Source: Candidatus Poribacteria bacterium (GTDB lineage: Bacteria; Poribacteria; WGA-4E; WGA-3G). Taken from it: 64,000 bases of DNA. Below, piece after piece: positions 8,792 to 18,039 of the stretch. The stretch lies in NCBI GenBank assembly GCA_022824265.1, contig JAJEAG010000033.1, positions 62,001 to 126,000 of the forward strand, given 5' to 3'. A model generated the notes under the pieces. That model saw only the letters and a list, made by a program, of their open reading frames with translations. It did no database searches and was not told where the DNA came from. How positions within the stretch are numbered: position 1 is the stretch's first letter; every line of letters begins with the position of its first letter. A program made the translations under genes and the position numbers.

Positions 8792-10429
8792 ATGAAAGCA
8801 TCAGAACTGACCGTAAAATGCTTGGAAAATGAGGAAGTTGCATATATTTTTGGGATACCCGGTGAGGAGAATCTTGATTTGATGGATGCACTGTTGGATT
8901 CCGACATTCAATTTATACAGACACGTGATGAACGTGGTGCTGCATTCATGGCAGATGTCTATGGTCGTTTGACAGGTAAAGCAGGTGTATGCCTTGCAAC
9001 GCTCGGACCCGGTGCGATGAATCTTGTAACTGGCGTTGCGGATGCAAATATGGATAGGGCACCACTTGTTGCCATTACAGGACAAGCAAGTTTAGATAGG
9101 ATGCATAAAGAATCCCATCAATATATGGACGTTGTTTCAGTCTTCAAACCAATGACAAAATGGAACACGTTACTACATTTACCTGATATAATACCAGAGT
9201 CTATTAGTAAAGCCTTCAAGATAGCGACAGGTGAAAAACCGGGTGCAACACACATAGATTTTCCAGAAGATGTAGCAAAAATGCAGATAGATGCTGAACC
9301 TATACAGCACGATTTTCACAGTGAGGCTGAACCAGTTGAATCTTGTTTGCAACGCGCTGCACAATTGATTAACGATGCTAAACAGCCGATCATACTCGCG
9401 GGCAACGGTGTTGTCCGACAAAATGCATCACGAATTCTCACACAATTTGCCGAGATGACAAATATCCCGGTAGCACATACATTTATGGGTAAAGGTAGTA
9501 TACCTTGGACACATCGCTTATCATTGCTTAGTGTCGGTCTTCAAGCACACGATTTCGTTTCTTGTGGATTTGACCGTGCTGACCTTGTTATTGCAATTGG
9601 TTATGACATTGTTGAATACCATCCAAGCCTATGGAATCCGAATAGAGATAAGAAATTGATACATATTGATACGGAAGCGAGTGAGAGTGATGCGTCTTAT
9701 GTTACTGATGTCGAATTAGTAGGTAATATTAGACAATGTATTAGGCATTTGATGTCACAAGAAATATATCCCAAAGATGCTGAATATGCGACCAACACCT
9801 TACGTAAAATTATACTTGACCAGCTATCAAAGCATAGAGATGATAAAGAGTTTCCAATTAAACCACAAAAGATTTTGAGCGATGTCCGTTCTGTCCTTGG
9901 TGAAGATGATATTCTAATATCTGATGTTGGGGCACATAAAATGTGGATTGCCCGAATGTATCCATGCTATAAACCAAATACATGTATTATATCAAATGGG
10001 TTCGCGTCAATGGGAATTGCAGTTCCAGGTGCGTATGTTGCTAAATTGATATATCCTGAGCGAAAATGCCTCGCTGTCTGTGGAGATGGTGGTTTTCTTA
10101 TGAACTCTCAAGAACTCGAAACTGCAGTGCGTACGGGTGTTCCGTTTGTAACACTAATCTTCAACGATAATGCGTATGGACTTATCGAATGGAAACAGAT
10201 GAACGATTTTGGAAGACCTTCTCACATTGATTTCACGAATCCGGATTTTGTTAAGTATGCAGAAGCTTTTGGTGCAAAGGGGTACCGGGTTGAGGGAAGT
10301 GATGAACTTGTACCGATTCTAAATGATGCATTTAGCCAAAATGTGCCTTCAGTGATAGATTGTCCAGTAAACTATGATGAGAACTTACGTTTGACCGAGG
10401 AATTAGGTCAGTTGACTTGTCCAATTTAA
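8792..10429 (+). CDS. Acetolactate synthase-like ThDP-dependent enzyme
   Basis: This has the three-domain fold of the acetolactate synthase/benzoylformate decarboxylase family, about 545 residues. The N-terminal pyrimidine-binding domain contains 'YIFGIPGEENLDLMDAL' and the ThDP-activating Glu in 'RDERGAAFMADVYGRLTGK'. A central domain follows (IILAGNGVVR). The C-terminal pyrophosphate domain has the Mg/ThDP motif 'GDGGFLMNSQELETAVR' with a downstream NDN (FNDNAYGLIEW). It probably condenses or decarboxylates 2-oxo acids. No small regulatory subunit or ilvC is nearby, so a branched-chain biosynthetic role is not certain. I chose the second ATG (8792) because GGGGG lies at proper distance, although the first ATG at 8774 is possible. 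Confidence 0.88.
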   Translation: MKASELTVKCLENEEVAYIFGIPGEENLDLMDALLDSDIQFIQTRDERGAAFMADVYGRLTGKAGVCLATLGPGAMNLVTGVADANMDRAPLVAITGQASLDRMHKESHQYMDVVSVFKPMTKWNTLLHLPDIIPESISKAFKIATGEKPGATHIDFPEDVAKMQIDAEPIQHDFHSEAEPVESCLQRAAQLINDAKQPIILAGNGVVRQNASRILTQFAEMTNIPVAHTFMGKGSIPWTHRLSLLSVGLQAHDFVSCGFDRADLVIAIGYDIVEYHPSLWNPNRDKKLIHIDTEASESDASYVTDVELVGNIRQCIRHLMSQEIYPKDAEYATNTLRKIILDQLSKHRDDKEFPIKPQKILSDVRSVLGEDDILISDVGAHKMWIARMYPCYKPNTCIISNGFASMGIAVPGAYVAKLIYPERKCLAVCGDGGFLMNSQELETAVRTGVPFVTLIFNDNAYGLIEWKQMNDFGRPSHIDFTNPDFVKYAEAFGAKGYRVEGSDELVPILNDAFSQNVPSVIDCPVNYDENLRLTEELGQLTCPI

Positions 10430-10664
10430 AGTAGTAGACATGCACCGCATGCAGTACACAAATGTCCGAGGTGACAATCCTGCAGAACACTACACGCATA
10501 TTCTACCACGTGCCTTGGTGTTGAATCGGTAACGGATTTAGATCAAACGCGGATATTCTCAAAATAAGTGTTATATACGAAATCTGAGATTTTGACAATT
10601 GGCGCGAAACAAAGATCTTCCGTATAGTAGAAAACGTTAGTCGGGTTTTTAATAGGAGGTTGTG

Positions 10665-11783
10665 ATGAATAATTTTTCTTTAACACCTGAATTTCCGAAA
10701 TTTCCGTTTGAGGAGTTCAAAGCAGAACATGAACAGGACCATGCTGAGTTTAAATCTACAATCCAAGAATTGTCACAAGTATTATTAGCACAGCTCAAAG
10801 AACAGAACCCAGAACTCATGAATGCCAAAATTACTAAACAGAATGATATTGAAATTTCACTAATATTGAGTGAAAATCCGCTTGATGGAATTTTGTTTGA
10901 ATATCACAGCCAAGTTAAGAATATTGTGCTCAAAGATATAAATTCCCGATTAGAAAAGGAACTTGGTCGGCCAATCACACATGCTGAATTAACTTTTTCT
11001 CCCTTTTTTACCTCTTTATCAGAAATAAAAAAATTGGATCATATAGAGAAGGATTATGTATCTGCTGTTGGTAAGGGGCTACAGAACCACTGGCTTACCT
11101 GGATAAAGGAAAATATTCCTGATGGCCAAACTACTCGTCCAAGCATACGAATCTATATCTATGCTCCTAGTCGGCGTGGATCACGAATGTTTATCTACGC
11201 TGAATCAAATGGGATAGTATTAATAGACGATATTTTTAAACCGCCAACCGTGACACTTGATACAAATGTGATAATAGAATGGTGGGATAATCAAGATAAA
11301 GTTGAACATGTAGAAAAATTATTAGAACTTGGAAAAAAAATTGAAATTGATATGGCAGTAACGCGGCGAATTCACGATGATTTGATAAAACGATCATCAA
11401 CTGACGAAATTAACGATCTTCCAAACCAATTAATTCATGAAATTGGTGCAGTGGCGCGTCTTAACAATTGGAAAGTTGGTATTGACACAGTAGGTATTTC
11501 TGAATTCATGGATTTTATCGGATCGATTGAAATCTCTGATGCATTCAATCACATGAACAAAGATAAACGTCCAGATTGGCGCGATTGGGACCATATTCAC
11601 ACACATCATAGGTATGGGAGAAATTACTTTCTCACATGGGATAGTAGAATTTTATATTTTAAAAATGAATTTGAAAATTTTGGGATTAGAGTAATGAAAC
11701 CTGAAGAATACCTTTCACAACATCAATCCCTGAATCTTGATGAATGGGTAAAGCAAACAATATACAATTCTTCACAAAACTGA
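10665..11783 (+). CDS. PIN-like domain protein with unknown N-terminal domain
   Basis: AGGAGG at 10654-10659 favours ATG 10665 over the GTG three bases earlier. Residues 1-190 form an N-terminal region I do not recognise. From about residue 196 there is a PIN-type nuclease-like domain: 'VTLDTNVIIEWW' carries the first acidic residue (Asp199), and a late 'GRNYFLTWDSRIL' carries the usual C-terminal Asp. Between them lie helical segments and 'WDHIHTHHRYG', which may supply additional metal ligands. PIN domains are usually metal-dependent ribonucleases, often toxins, but no small antitoxin gene is adjacent. The function is therefore a hypothesis. Confidence 0.65.
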   Translation: MNNFSLTPEFPKFPFEEFKAEHEQDHAEFKSTIQELSQVLLAQLKEQNPELMNAKITKQNDIEISLILSENPLDGILFEYHSQVKNIVLKDINSRLEKELGRPITHAELTFSPFFTSLSEIKKLDHIEKDYVSAVGKGLQNHWLTWIKENIPDGQTTRPSIRIYIYAPSRRGSRMFIYAESNGIVLIDDIFKPPTVTLDTNVIIEWWDNQDKVEHVEKLLELGKKIEIDMAVTRRIHDDLIKRSSTDEINDLPNQLIHEIGAVARLNNWKVGIDTVGISEFMDFIGSIEISDAFNHMNKDKRPDWRDWDHIHTHHRYGRNYFLTWDSRILYFKNEFENFGIRVMKPEEYLSQHQSLNLDEWVKQTIYNSSQN

Positions 11784-11959
11784 TATTTCTAAAAGCATTG
11801 GACTTGAGAATTTTCGGGCACTTTCATAGATATTCTTATCAAACCTGTCAAGTCTATGTAGATTCACCATTTTACCCCAAAATTTCATGCATCTCATTGG
11901 CAATTAAGGATTGTACACTACTACTTGGATAAAGAATAGGTATTTCTCACATTCGATCT

Positions 11960-12175
11960 TTAGTAATGGACCCTAAGGTCACTTGAATAAATTCGATTTG
12001 CAGCGATAAATGATTGATATTTTCTCAACTCATAAAATAAAAAATATGTATCAAGTAAAGAATTGTTCTCAACAGGAATTTTGTAGAGATGACTTTTAAC
12101 AACGATATTTTGATCATCTTCAAGCAATATAACCACTAAACCAATACGATGTCCTCTATCTTTTACTAACGTGAG
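11960..12175 (-). pseudogene. Possible gene fragment beside the IS982 remnant
   Basis: A minus-strand frame without a start codon encodes 'KDRGHRIGLVVILLEDDQNI', continues 'SHLYKIPVENNSLLDTYFLF', and stops at 11960. Its composition looks protein-like rather than random. It begins where the IS982 transposase frame ends, so it may be the tail of a gene cut by the insertion. I do not recognise the family, and it may be chance. Confidence 0.3.
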
Positions 12176-12704
12176 TTTGGTATAATAGGTTTACGATCAT
12201 CAATGTTTGCGGGTGTCAGTTGTGTCGCTAAGAATTCACCTATTTCATTTATGATAATATGGCATTTGAACCCGTAGAACCAATCAACTGATGTCACACC
12301 GCGCAGCGTTTTCAACAAAGACACGATGCCGTGAAGTACAAAGATTATGGCAAATCGGCATTGCTGTGGAATCAAGCAAATTCGATCCCAGAACAAACTC
12401 CATAACGGGAGGTAAGATTCATTTGTAGCAGTTCCGGCACCTCGTCCATAAGTCCAACGAAGCGGGTGTAACTGACAAGGTAAGGGAATACTCATCGCAA
12501 CTCTTGCTGATAATAATGTTTAAATGTGCGATGATTGTTTTGATGGAATAACACAAGTATCGTCATTACCTTGCTAATATAAAGTCTACAAACACGATTA
12601 CGTTTGATAAAGGTATTGATATCTTTTGAAGATTGAGAAGTTTCTTGTCTTTCATATTTAAGAAAAAAGTCGTGAATATCACAAAATAGTTGTATAATAC
12701 ACAT
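12166..12704 (-). mobile_element. IS982-family transposase remnant, frameshifted
   Basis: On the minus strand the 5' part encodes an IS982-like N-terminus ending 'IMTILVLFHQNNHRTFKHYY'. After frameshifts the 3' part encodes 'TSVDWFYGFKCHIIINEIGE' and 'LTPANIDDRKP', the conserved IS982 DDE-domain signature (usually WFYGFK and NVDDR). The middle section reads as transposase only when frames are switched (for example 'DSTAMPICHN' in another frame). The C-terminal third of the transposase is missing. This is an inactive remnant. Confidence 0.85.
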
Positions 12705-12820
12705 GGAGAATTCTTTTGATAAAGAATTAGTATAATCTCTTTATACCATAGGAGTTCTCTATTTATAAACTTATTTCTTGCACCAAACTCATGTTAAAAT
12801 AAGATGACATATTTTTTGTA

Positions 12821-12874
12821 GAAACGATCTCCGAATCGCGACGAAACGTAATAGTTATCGAGAATCGGAGTTTC
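12821..12874. repeat. Imperfect inverted repeat upstream of mtnA
   Basis: GAAACgatCTCCGA (12821-12834) pairs with TCGGAGTTTC (12865-12874) with a three-base bulge and a ~30-base loop. The words TCCGAATCGCGAC inside it also occur, slightly changed, near 39695 (TCCGAATTGCGAC), so it may be a repeat fragment rather than a regulator. Confidence 0.35.
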
Positions 12875-12919
12875 TTCTTCTAACTGAACCTGTCAAAGTA
12901 ATTCTAAAATTCACTATAA

Positions 12920-13993
12920 ATGATGAACGCAGAGGAGGAAACGATAATCAAAATGTCAATCTCAACAATAGAATGGGAAGATGGTAGGATAAAACTTATT
13001 GATCAAACTCTTTTACCAAACGAATTTAAGCAGATATTTTGTGATGACCTTCCAACAATCTGGGAAGCAATCAAATCATTACGTGTTCGTGGTGCACCAG
13101 CAATTGGAATTGCAGGAGCTTTAGGTGCAGTGCTTGGGATATGGGATTCTACCGCAACAACTTATGATACCTTTGCATCTGAACTAAAATCTGCAACGGA
13201 TTACCTTGCTACTTCACGACCCACAGCAGTAAATCTCTTTTGGGCACTTGATAGAATGACGAAAACTGCAGAGGAAAACAGAAACCTACCAATTCCCGAA
13301 CTGAAAAAAACATTACTTGCTGAAGCACAAGAAATTATTGAAGAAGATAAAGCAATGTGTCGGGCAATTGGTCAACACGGTATGGCATTGCTCAATGAAA
13401 ACGACACGATTTTGACCCACTGTAATGCTGGCGGATTAGCAACATCTGACTATGGAACTGCGTTAGCAGTGATGTTCAGCGCACACGAAGCAGGTAAACA
13501 AATACAGGTATATGCAGATGAAACACGTCCCTTATTACAAGGGGCACGTCTTACTACATGGGAACTAATGCAGGCAGGAATTGATGTCACACTCATCTGT
13601 GATAATATGGCAGCACAAGTCATGAAAGAGGGAAAAATCCAGTGTGTTATTGTGGGGGCTGATAGGATTGCAGCAAATGGTGACACAGCGAATAAGATTG
13701 GAACATATAACGTCGCGATCCTTGCACAAGCACACGAAATTCCATTTTATGTTGCAGCACCGACATCTACTTTAGATTATGCATTAGCATCTGGTGAAGA
13801 AATACCTATTGAGCAACGTTCTGCAGAAGAAGTGACAGAAGGTTTTGGAAAAGTGACCGCACCTAAAGGTGTGAAAGTATACAGTCCTGCATTTGATGTC
13901 ACTCCTGCTTCCTTAGTCACTGCGATAATCACGGAGAAAGGCGTTGCACATCCACCCTTTACAGAAAGTCTTGGTGCATTAAAAGACGAATAA
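12920..13993 (+). CDS. mtnA: S-methyl-5-thioribose-1-phosphate isomerase
   Basis: This enzyme isomerises methylthioribose-1-phosphate to methylthioribulose-1-phosphate in methionine salvage. The protein has the family hallmarks: 'LRVRGAPAIGIAGALG' near residue 50, 'THCNAGGLATSDYGTAL' with the catalytic Cys around residue 168, 'DETRPLLQGARLTTWEL', and the catalytic Asp region 'VIVGADRIAANGDTANKIGT'. Length (~357) is normal. Three in-frame ATGs occur at 12920, 12923 and 12953. AGAGGAGG lies at 12931-12938, about 14 bases before the last one and inside the longer version, so the true start is unsettled. No other salvage gene (mtnB, mtnK) is in the window. Confidence 0.93.
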   Translation: MMNAEEETIIKMSISTIEWEDGRIKLIDQTLLPNEFKQIFCDDLPTIWEAIKSLRVRGAPAIGIAGALGAVLGIWDSTATTYDTFASELKSATDYLATSRPTAVNLFWALDRMTKTAEENRNLPIPELKKTLLAEAQEIIEEDKAMCRAIGQHGMALLNENDTILTHCNAGGLATSDYGTALAVMFSAHEAGKQIQVYADETRPLLQGARLTTWELMQAGIDVTLICDNMAAQVMKEGKIQCVIVGADRIAANGDTANKIGTYNVAILAQAHEIPFYVAAPTSTLDYALASGEEIPIEQRSAEEVTEGFGKVTAPKGVKVYSPAFDVTPASLVTAIITEKGVAHPPFTESLGALKDE

Positions 13994-13999
13994 TACAAC

Positions 14000-14017
14000 G
14001 CCAAATTCGCTTTTGGC
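14000..14017 (+). terminator. Short hairpin after mtnA
   Basis: GCCAAA and TTTGGC form a short stem around TTCGCT seven bases after the mtnA stop, with ATTTGTC following. It is weak but correctly placed as a terminator. Confidence 0.35.
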
Positions 14018-14037
14018 ATTTGTCGCCTCGGACATTA

Positions 14038-14078
14038 TCGTAGGGGCGAGGTCTCCTCGTCCGAATTCTCACATACAC
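14038..14078 (+). repeat. Short GC-rich interspersed repeat
   Basis: ATCGTAGGGGCGAGGTCTCC, continuing TCGTCCGAATTCTCACATA, matches the intergenic copy at 8482-8521 with few changes. The GGCGAGGTCTCCTCG core is self-complementary. Confidence 0.6.
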
Positions 14079-14106
14079 TATCTGTTTTTAATCTGGATAG
14101 AATAAT

Positions 14107-15099
14107 ATGAAAAATGAATCTAATCAATCAGTCCGATGGGGTATACTCAGCACGGCGAGTATTGCCAATAAAATTGCACGCGCAATTGGTCTGGCACATA
14201 ATGCCGAATTGGTTGCAATTGCCAGTCGTAACGAAGAGCGGGCAATCACATGGGCACAAAAGCACAATGTCCAAATAGCCTACGGCAATTACGAAGAATT
14301 GTTATCTGATTCCTCATTGGATGCAATATATATTCCTCTTCCTCCTTCAATGCACGCAGAATGGACTATACGGGCTGCAGAACAGGGGAAACATGTCCTC
14401 TGTGAAAAGCCGCTTTCTGCAAATTCAGATGAGGCTACCATGATGGCTGATGCATGCCATCAAAACGGTGTTCAACTTATGGACGGTGTGATGTGGGTAC
14501 ATCATGAACGCACCAATTTAATGAAACAGAACTTGACTGATTTAGGAGACCTTCGTAGAGTAACTGCAGCATTCACATTCAATTGGGGGAGTGTTCCAAC
14601 CAACAATATACGAGTCAAACCAGAATTAGCGGGAGGATGTCTCGGGGATCTTGGCTACTATTGCGTTCGTGCGATTCTGTGGGCATTTGATGAGATGCCA
14701 ACACACGTTTACGCTACTGCTCGATACAAAGTCGGTGTTGACTACAACTTGTCAGGAATGCTCTGGTTTGATAATGAACGAATCGCAACTTTAGACTGTG
14801 GATTTGACACCAGCATTCGCAGATGGTTTGAAGTAGCAGGTACTCGTGCCTCTCTTGTCTGTGATGATTTCACAATACCACAATCAGAAGAATCTTCTCG
14901 TTTCTGGATACATGGTGCGGATAATACCAAACATGAAACAGACACTTGTATACAGGAGGTTAATATGATTGAGCGATTTTCCTCTATAGTGCAAACTAAC
15001 AATCTTGAACCACAATGGACAGATGTAGCGATAAACACGATGCGTGTATGTGATGCGTTGCTTGAATCCGCGAAACAAGGAGAAATCGTCCATATATAA
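14107..15099 (+). CDS. Gfo/Idh/MocA-family NAD(P)-dependent oxidoreductase
   Basis: This is a 330-residue two-domain dehydrogenase. The N-terminal Rossmann fold begins 'RWGILSTASIANKIARAI', a G-x-x-S/T-x-A variant of the nucleotide loop, and includes the diagnostic 'GKHVLCEKPLSANSDEA' (EKP motif, ~residue 100). The second, substrate-binding alpha/beta domain contains 'GGCLGDLGYYCVRAILWAF', in which the D-x-G-Y stretch is typical. Members oxidise or reduce sugars and inositols. The substrate cannot be read from sequence. The gene lies 14 bases upstream of an enolase-superfamily dehydratase, so the pair probably works on the same sugar or sugar acid. Confidence 0.9.
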   Translation: MKNESNQSVRWGILSTASIANKIARAIGLAHNAELVAIASRNEERAITWAQKHNVQIAYGNYEELLSDSSLDAIYIPLPPSMHAEWTIRAAEQGKHVLCEKPLSANSDEATMMADACHQNGVQLMDGVMWVHHERTNLMKQNLTDLGDLRRVTAAFTFNWGSVPTNNIRVKPELAGGCLGDLGYYCVRAILWAFDEMPTHVYATARYKVGVDYNLSGMLWFDNERIATLDCGFDTSIRRWFEVAGTRASLVCDDFTIPQSEESSRFWIHGADNTKHETDTCIQEVNMIERFSSIVQTNNLEPQWTDVAINTMRVCDALLESAKQGEIVHI

Positions 15100-15113
15100 A
15101 TCGAAGGCATTTT

Positions 15114-16301
15114 ATGAAGATTACAAACGTTGAAACATACATTGTTGATGGTGGATGGAGACCTTGGATTTTTGTCAAAGTTGAAACTGACGAAGGTATC
15201 ATAGGATACGGGGAATGTAGTGATGGTAGGAATCCGAATGGTGTCGCAGGAACAGTCAGAGATTTAACACCTTTATTAATCGGACAAGACCCACGCGCTT
15301 ATGAGATGCGGTTCTGGGATATGATTCGTGGTTCCAGACAGAGCCCCGGAGGCATAGCTGCAAAAGCAATTGCAGGTATTGAATTGGCACTTGTTGACAT
15401 CAAAGCTAAGGCTTTGGGGGTATCTGTTGTTGAACTCTTTGGCGGTCCAACCCGAGAGGACATACGGGTCTACTGGTCACATTGTGGATCTTCTCGGGCA
15501 AATTATTATGAATTGATAGGTGTTCCACCGTTGAGAACAATGGATGACATCGCTGCATTAGGACGCGAAGTTGTTGATAAAGGGTTCACTGCACTCAAAA
15601 CAAATATCGTTATACCTGGGGATCCCGCGTCAGTATATTTTAGCGGATTCGGTCAAGGACCTGGTTCCACAGATGGCAATGTTTCATCTGAACTACTGAA
15701 TCACATTGAAACATTAATCGCTACATTTAGGGAAGCCATTGGACCTAATGTCGGTCTAAACCTTGATCTGAACTTCAATTTCAAACCGGAAGCGTGTATG
15801 CGTATTGCGAAGGTATTGGAACCGTATGACCTGTTATGGTTGGAGATTGATATGTACGACCACGAGGCTATTCGGCAAATCAAAGATTCAACATCAACGA
15901 AGATATGTACAGGTGAGAACCTATACTATATGCGTGAATATATCCCATATTTTGAAACACGGGCTGCAGATGTCTTTATGGTAGATGTCCCTTGGAACGG
16001 GTTTGCTCAGTCAAAGAAGATAGGAGATTTGGCGGAAGTATACCAGTTCAATGTTGCTCCGCACAACTACTACAGTCATCTTGCTACTTATACCAGTGCA
16101 AGTCTCTGTGCTGTGTTGCCAAATGTGCGTATTATGGAGGTAGATATTGACGACGTTCCTTGGAAAGATGACCTGACCACCCATACGCCAGATATCGTAG
16201 ATGGTTATATGAAGATTCCAACGCGTCCGGGATGGGGAACAGAACTCAATGAAGATGTCGTAAAAACCCACTTATGGGGTGATCGCAGAGGTGATTGGTA
16301 G
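15114..16301 (+). CDS. Mandelate racemase/muconate lactonizing-type enolase-superfamily enzyme
   Basis: This is a 395-residue protein with the N-terminal capping domain (MKITNVETYIVDGGW, 'FVKVETDEGIIGYGE') and a beta-barrel domain. Metal ligands are visible as Asp in 'LNLDLNFNF', Glu in 'LLWLEIDMYD' and Glu in 'ICTGENLYY'. A Lys in 'FTALKTNIV' and the His in 'VAPHNYYSHLAT' are candidate acid/base residues. Such enzymes abstract the proton alpha to a carboxylate, and dehydration of a sugar acid is the commonest role. It follows the Gfo/Idh gene closely, which supports a two-step sugar oxidation/dehydration module. The exact acid sugar is unknown. Confidence 0.88.
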   Translation: MKITNVETYIVDGGWRPWIFVKVETDEGIIGYGECSDGRNPNGVAGTVRDLTPLLIGQDPRAYEMRFWDMIRGSRQSPGGIAAKAIAGIELALVDIKAKALGVSVVELFGGPTREDIRVYWSHCGSSRANYYELIGVPPLRTMDDIAALGREVVDKGFTALKTNIVIPGDPASVYFSGFGQGPGSTDGNVSSELLNHIETLIATFREAIGPNVGLNLDLNFNFKPEACMRIAKVLEPYDLLWLEIDMYDHEAIRQIKDSTSTKICTGENLYYMREYIPYFETRAADVFMVDVPWNGFAQSKKIGDLAEVYQFNVAPHNYYSHLATYTSASLCAVLPNVRIMEVDIDDVPWKDDLTTHTPDIVDGYMKIPTRPGWGTELNEDVVKTHLWGDRRGDW

Positions 16302-16352
16302 ATTTAATAAATTAATTGGTCCAGTTTAAAGGCATTTATATTTTACTTTGCA

Positions 16353-17201
16353 CTATCGTGCAACTGCATCCGAACCAAGATTCTCTTGTATCCATGCACG
16401 AAGTGGCACATCTTTATCTCCAGGTGAGGTATATCCCATCCCACCTGTGCTTTTACCCAATATCTGCTGACGAATCGGATCAGACTTTTCCATATAATGT
16501 TCTACCGTCATATCATCACGTGGCTGAAGCCAACGATAACTATATCCATAGAAAATCACCTTACGTGTGATGTCTGATGTATTTCGACCAACAGCATGCC
16601 ATAACCTACGATCGAAGAATACTGCTGTACCGGGTTTAGCAAATATAGGTGTCGAAATTTCAGGATTAACCTTGTCATCATCAGGCATTTGGACCTTATT
16701 GAGTTTTTGACTTCCGGGAATCACACTAAAGTTTCCTCTACCAGGAACAGATGTATCTGTCAAAAAATATGCTACCTTCAATGACACCCGTGGACGCGGA
16801 TCTCCTTCTAATTCAATATTGAGTCTGCCACTATCTTGGTGCCATCCAAGTCGAACCTGTTTATCGTGCTCATCAGGAGGAAGCGGGGGGAGTGCTATCA
16901 TGTGGGAGTGATAGAGTTTGATATTCCAACCCAAAATACCCCACACTTTTGGAAAGGTTGTATGCCAATCAAGCATCTCAATGAAGATATCGTCTCTTCC
17001 AACGAAATCAAGTATGTTGAATCTTGCATTCGGAGGAAGTTCATCTTTGTTCAAGTGTTCAGCACCGATTCTGTCGAATGCTACAATCAACTTCTCAACT
17101 ATCTCTGGTGGAACTGCATCTTCTACAACAAAGTAACCATTCTCTTCAAATTGTTGTTGTTCTGATTCAGTCAAACAGTGTTCTAAACATAGCGGGTCCA
17201 T
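16353..17201 (-). CDS. Phytanoyl-CoA dioxygenase (PhyH)-family oxygenase
   Basis: This is a 282-residue Fe(II)/2-oxoglutarate oxygenase. The typical N-terminus 'QQFEENGYFVVEDAVPPEIV' is followed by the facial-triad motif 'GWHQDSG' (H-x-D) and a distal His in 'RRLWHAVGRNTSD', with a 2-oxoglutarate-binding Arg just downstream (DITRKV). Hydroxylation of a small molecule is expected, but the substrate is unknown. This is one of three PhyH proteins in the window (others at 31488 and 47370), and they are not near-identical copies. It is convergent with the enolase-superfamily gene. Confidence 0.9.
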   Translation of the reverse strand: MDPLCLEHCLTESEQQQFEENGYFVVEDAVPPEIVEKLIVAFDRIGAEHLNKDELPPNARFNILDFVGRDDIFIEMLDWHTTFPKVWGILGWNIKLYHSHMIALPPLPPDEHDKQVRLGWHQDSGRLNIELEGDPRPRVSLKVAYFLTDTSVPGRGNFSVIPGSQKLNKVQMPDDDKVNPEISTPIFAKPGTAVFFDRRLWHAVGRNTSDITRKVIFYGYSYRWLQPRDDMTVEHYMEKSDPIRQQILGKSTGGMGYTSPGDKDVPLRAWIQENLGSDAVAR

Positions 17202-17250
17202 AGGTAACCTCTTATTAGCGTAACTATTGCTGTTCTTTAGTTTTCAAAGT

Positions 17251-18039
17251 CTACTGTGAATTAAAGTTCCATGCTTCAGTACCATATTTGGTATTAGATA
17301 ATCTTTCTACATGGTCCATCTCTGACAACGACATTTTTTCAAGATTAAACGTAATTCCTATGTCGAATGTTTCAGTGATTGCTTGGATAAGTGTTTTTCT
17401 GGTAATGTAACGTCCCTCTATATTAATAGCAGATGTTTTTTCACTCAACATATTTTTAACGTCGACGTGTTTTGAAGCATGATTAAGGATTGTTTCTGGA
17501 GGCATATCTAACGATATATAACCTTGAAACATGATCCCGTTGCGGTTACGTCTTACCGATACACCTGCTATTTTTTTATCATTGTGCATCACATCATGCT
17601 CAGCAGGATTGGTTAGACAGATATTTTGAGTTGGTTGTTGTACATTAGGCTTAGAACCAAAACAATATGCTGGAATTCCAAGGTTTACAAACGCTTTTAC
17701 CAGACAATTACAGATACTTTGATATGTCTCTGATACACTCATTTCACCAGAATGACGGGGAAGAATCAGAGAATATGTCAAATCCCATCCATGCACCACC
17801 GTTCCGCCACCTGTCATCCTCTTCACCAATTCAATCCGTTCTTTTTGACATACATCCACATCCACTTCCTTAGATATATCCTGAAAATACCCAAAACTGA
17901 ATGCAGGTGTCTCCCAATCATAAAACCGTAAAGATGGACTGGGTTTATCTTTCTGAGCGATCAGAATGGCTTCATCTATTGCCATATTCATTGTCGCACA
18001 GTTTTTCCCCATAATTAAGAGACGTCCAACGTTATACAT
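17251..18039 (-). CDS. Lipoate-protein ligase A-like (BPL/LPL) protein
   Basis: This is a 262-residue member of the biotin/lipoate A/B ligase family. The N-terminal 'CATMNMAIDEAIL', 'LRFYDWETPAFSFGYFQD' and especially 'VKRMTGGGTVVHGWDLTYSL' match the lipoyl-AMP pocket of LplA/LipM-type proteins. A later 'KIAGVSVRRNRNGIMFQGYI' holds the catalytic Lys. It likely attaches lipoate or octanoate to dehydrogenase E2 or GcvH proteins. The ATG overlaps the stop of the upstream beta-propeller gene (TAATG), so the two are translationally coupled. Confidence 0.88.
   Translation of the reverse strand: MYNVGRLLIMGKNCATMNMAIDEAILIAQKDKPSPSLRFYDWETPAFSFGYFQDISKEVDVDVCQKERIELVKRMTGGGTVVHGWDLTYSLILPRHSGEMSVSETYQSICNCLVKAFVNLGIPAYCFGSKPNVQQPTQNICLTNPAEHDVMHNDKKIAGVSVRRNRNGIMFQGYISLDMPPETILNHASKHVDVKNMLSEKTSAINIEGRYITRKTLIQAITETFDIGITFNLEKMSLSEMDHVERLSNTKYGTEAWNFNSQ

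Larger units (their letters stand above)
11784..12919. other. Gene-poor region with transposon debris
   Basis: Between the PIN-domain gene and mtnA there is no intact gene. The region contains an open minus-strand frame without a start (11960-12166), an IS982 remnant (12166-12704) and an imperfect hairpin at 12821-12874. The short plus-strand ORF at 11744-11932 overlaps the end of the PIN gene and looks spurious. Confidence 0.6.

Noticed and set aside
11744-11932. 62-residue plus-strand ORF
   Set aside because: It overlaps the PIN gene end in another frame and lacks a ribosome-binding site.
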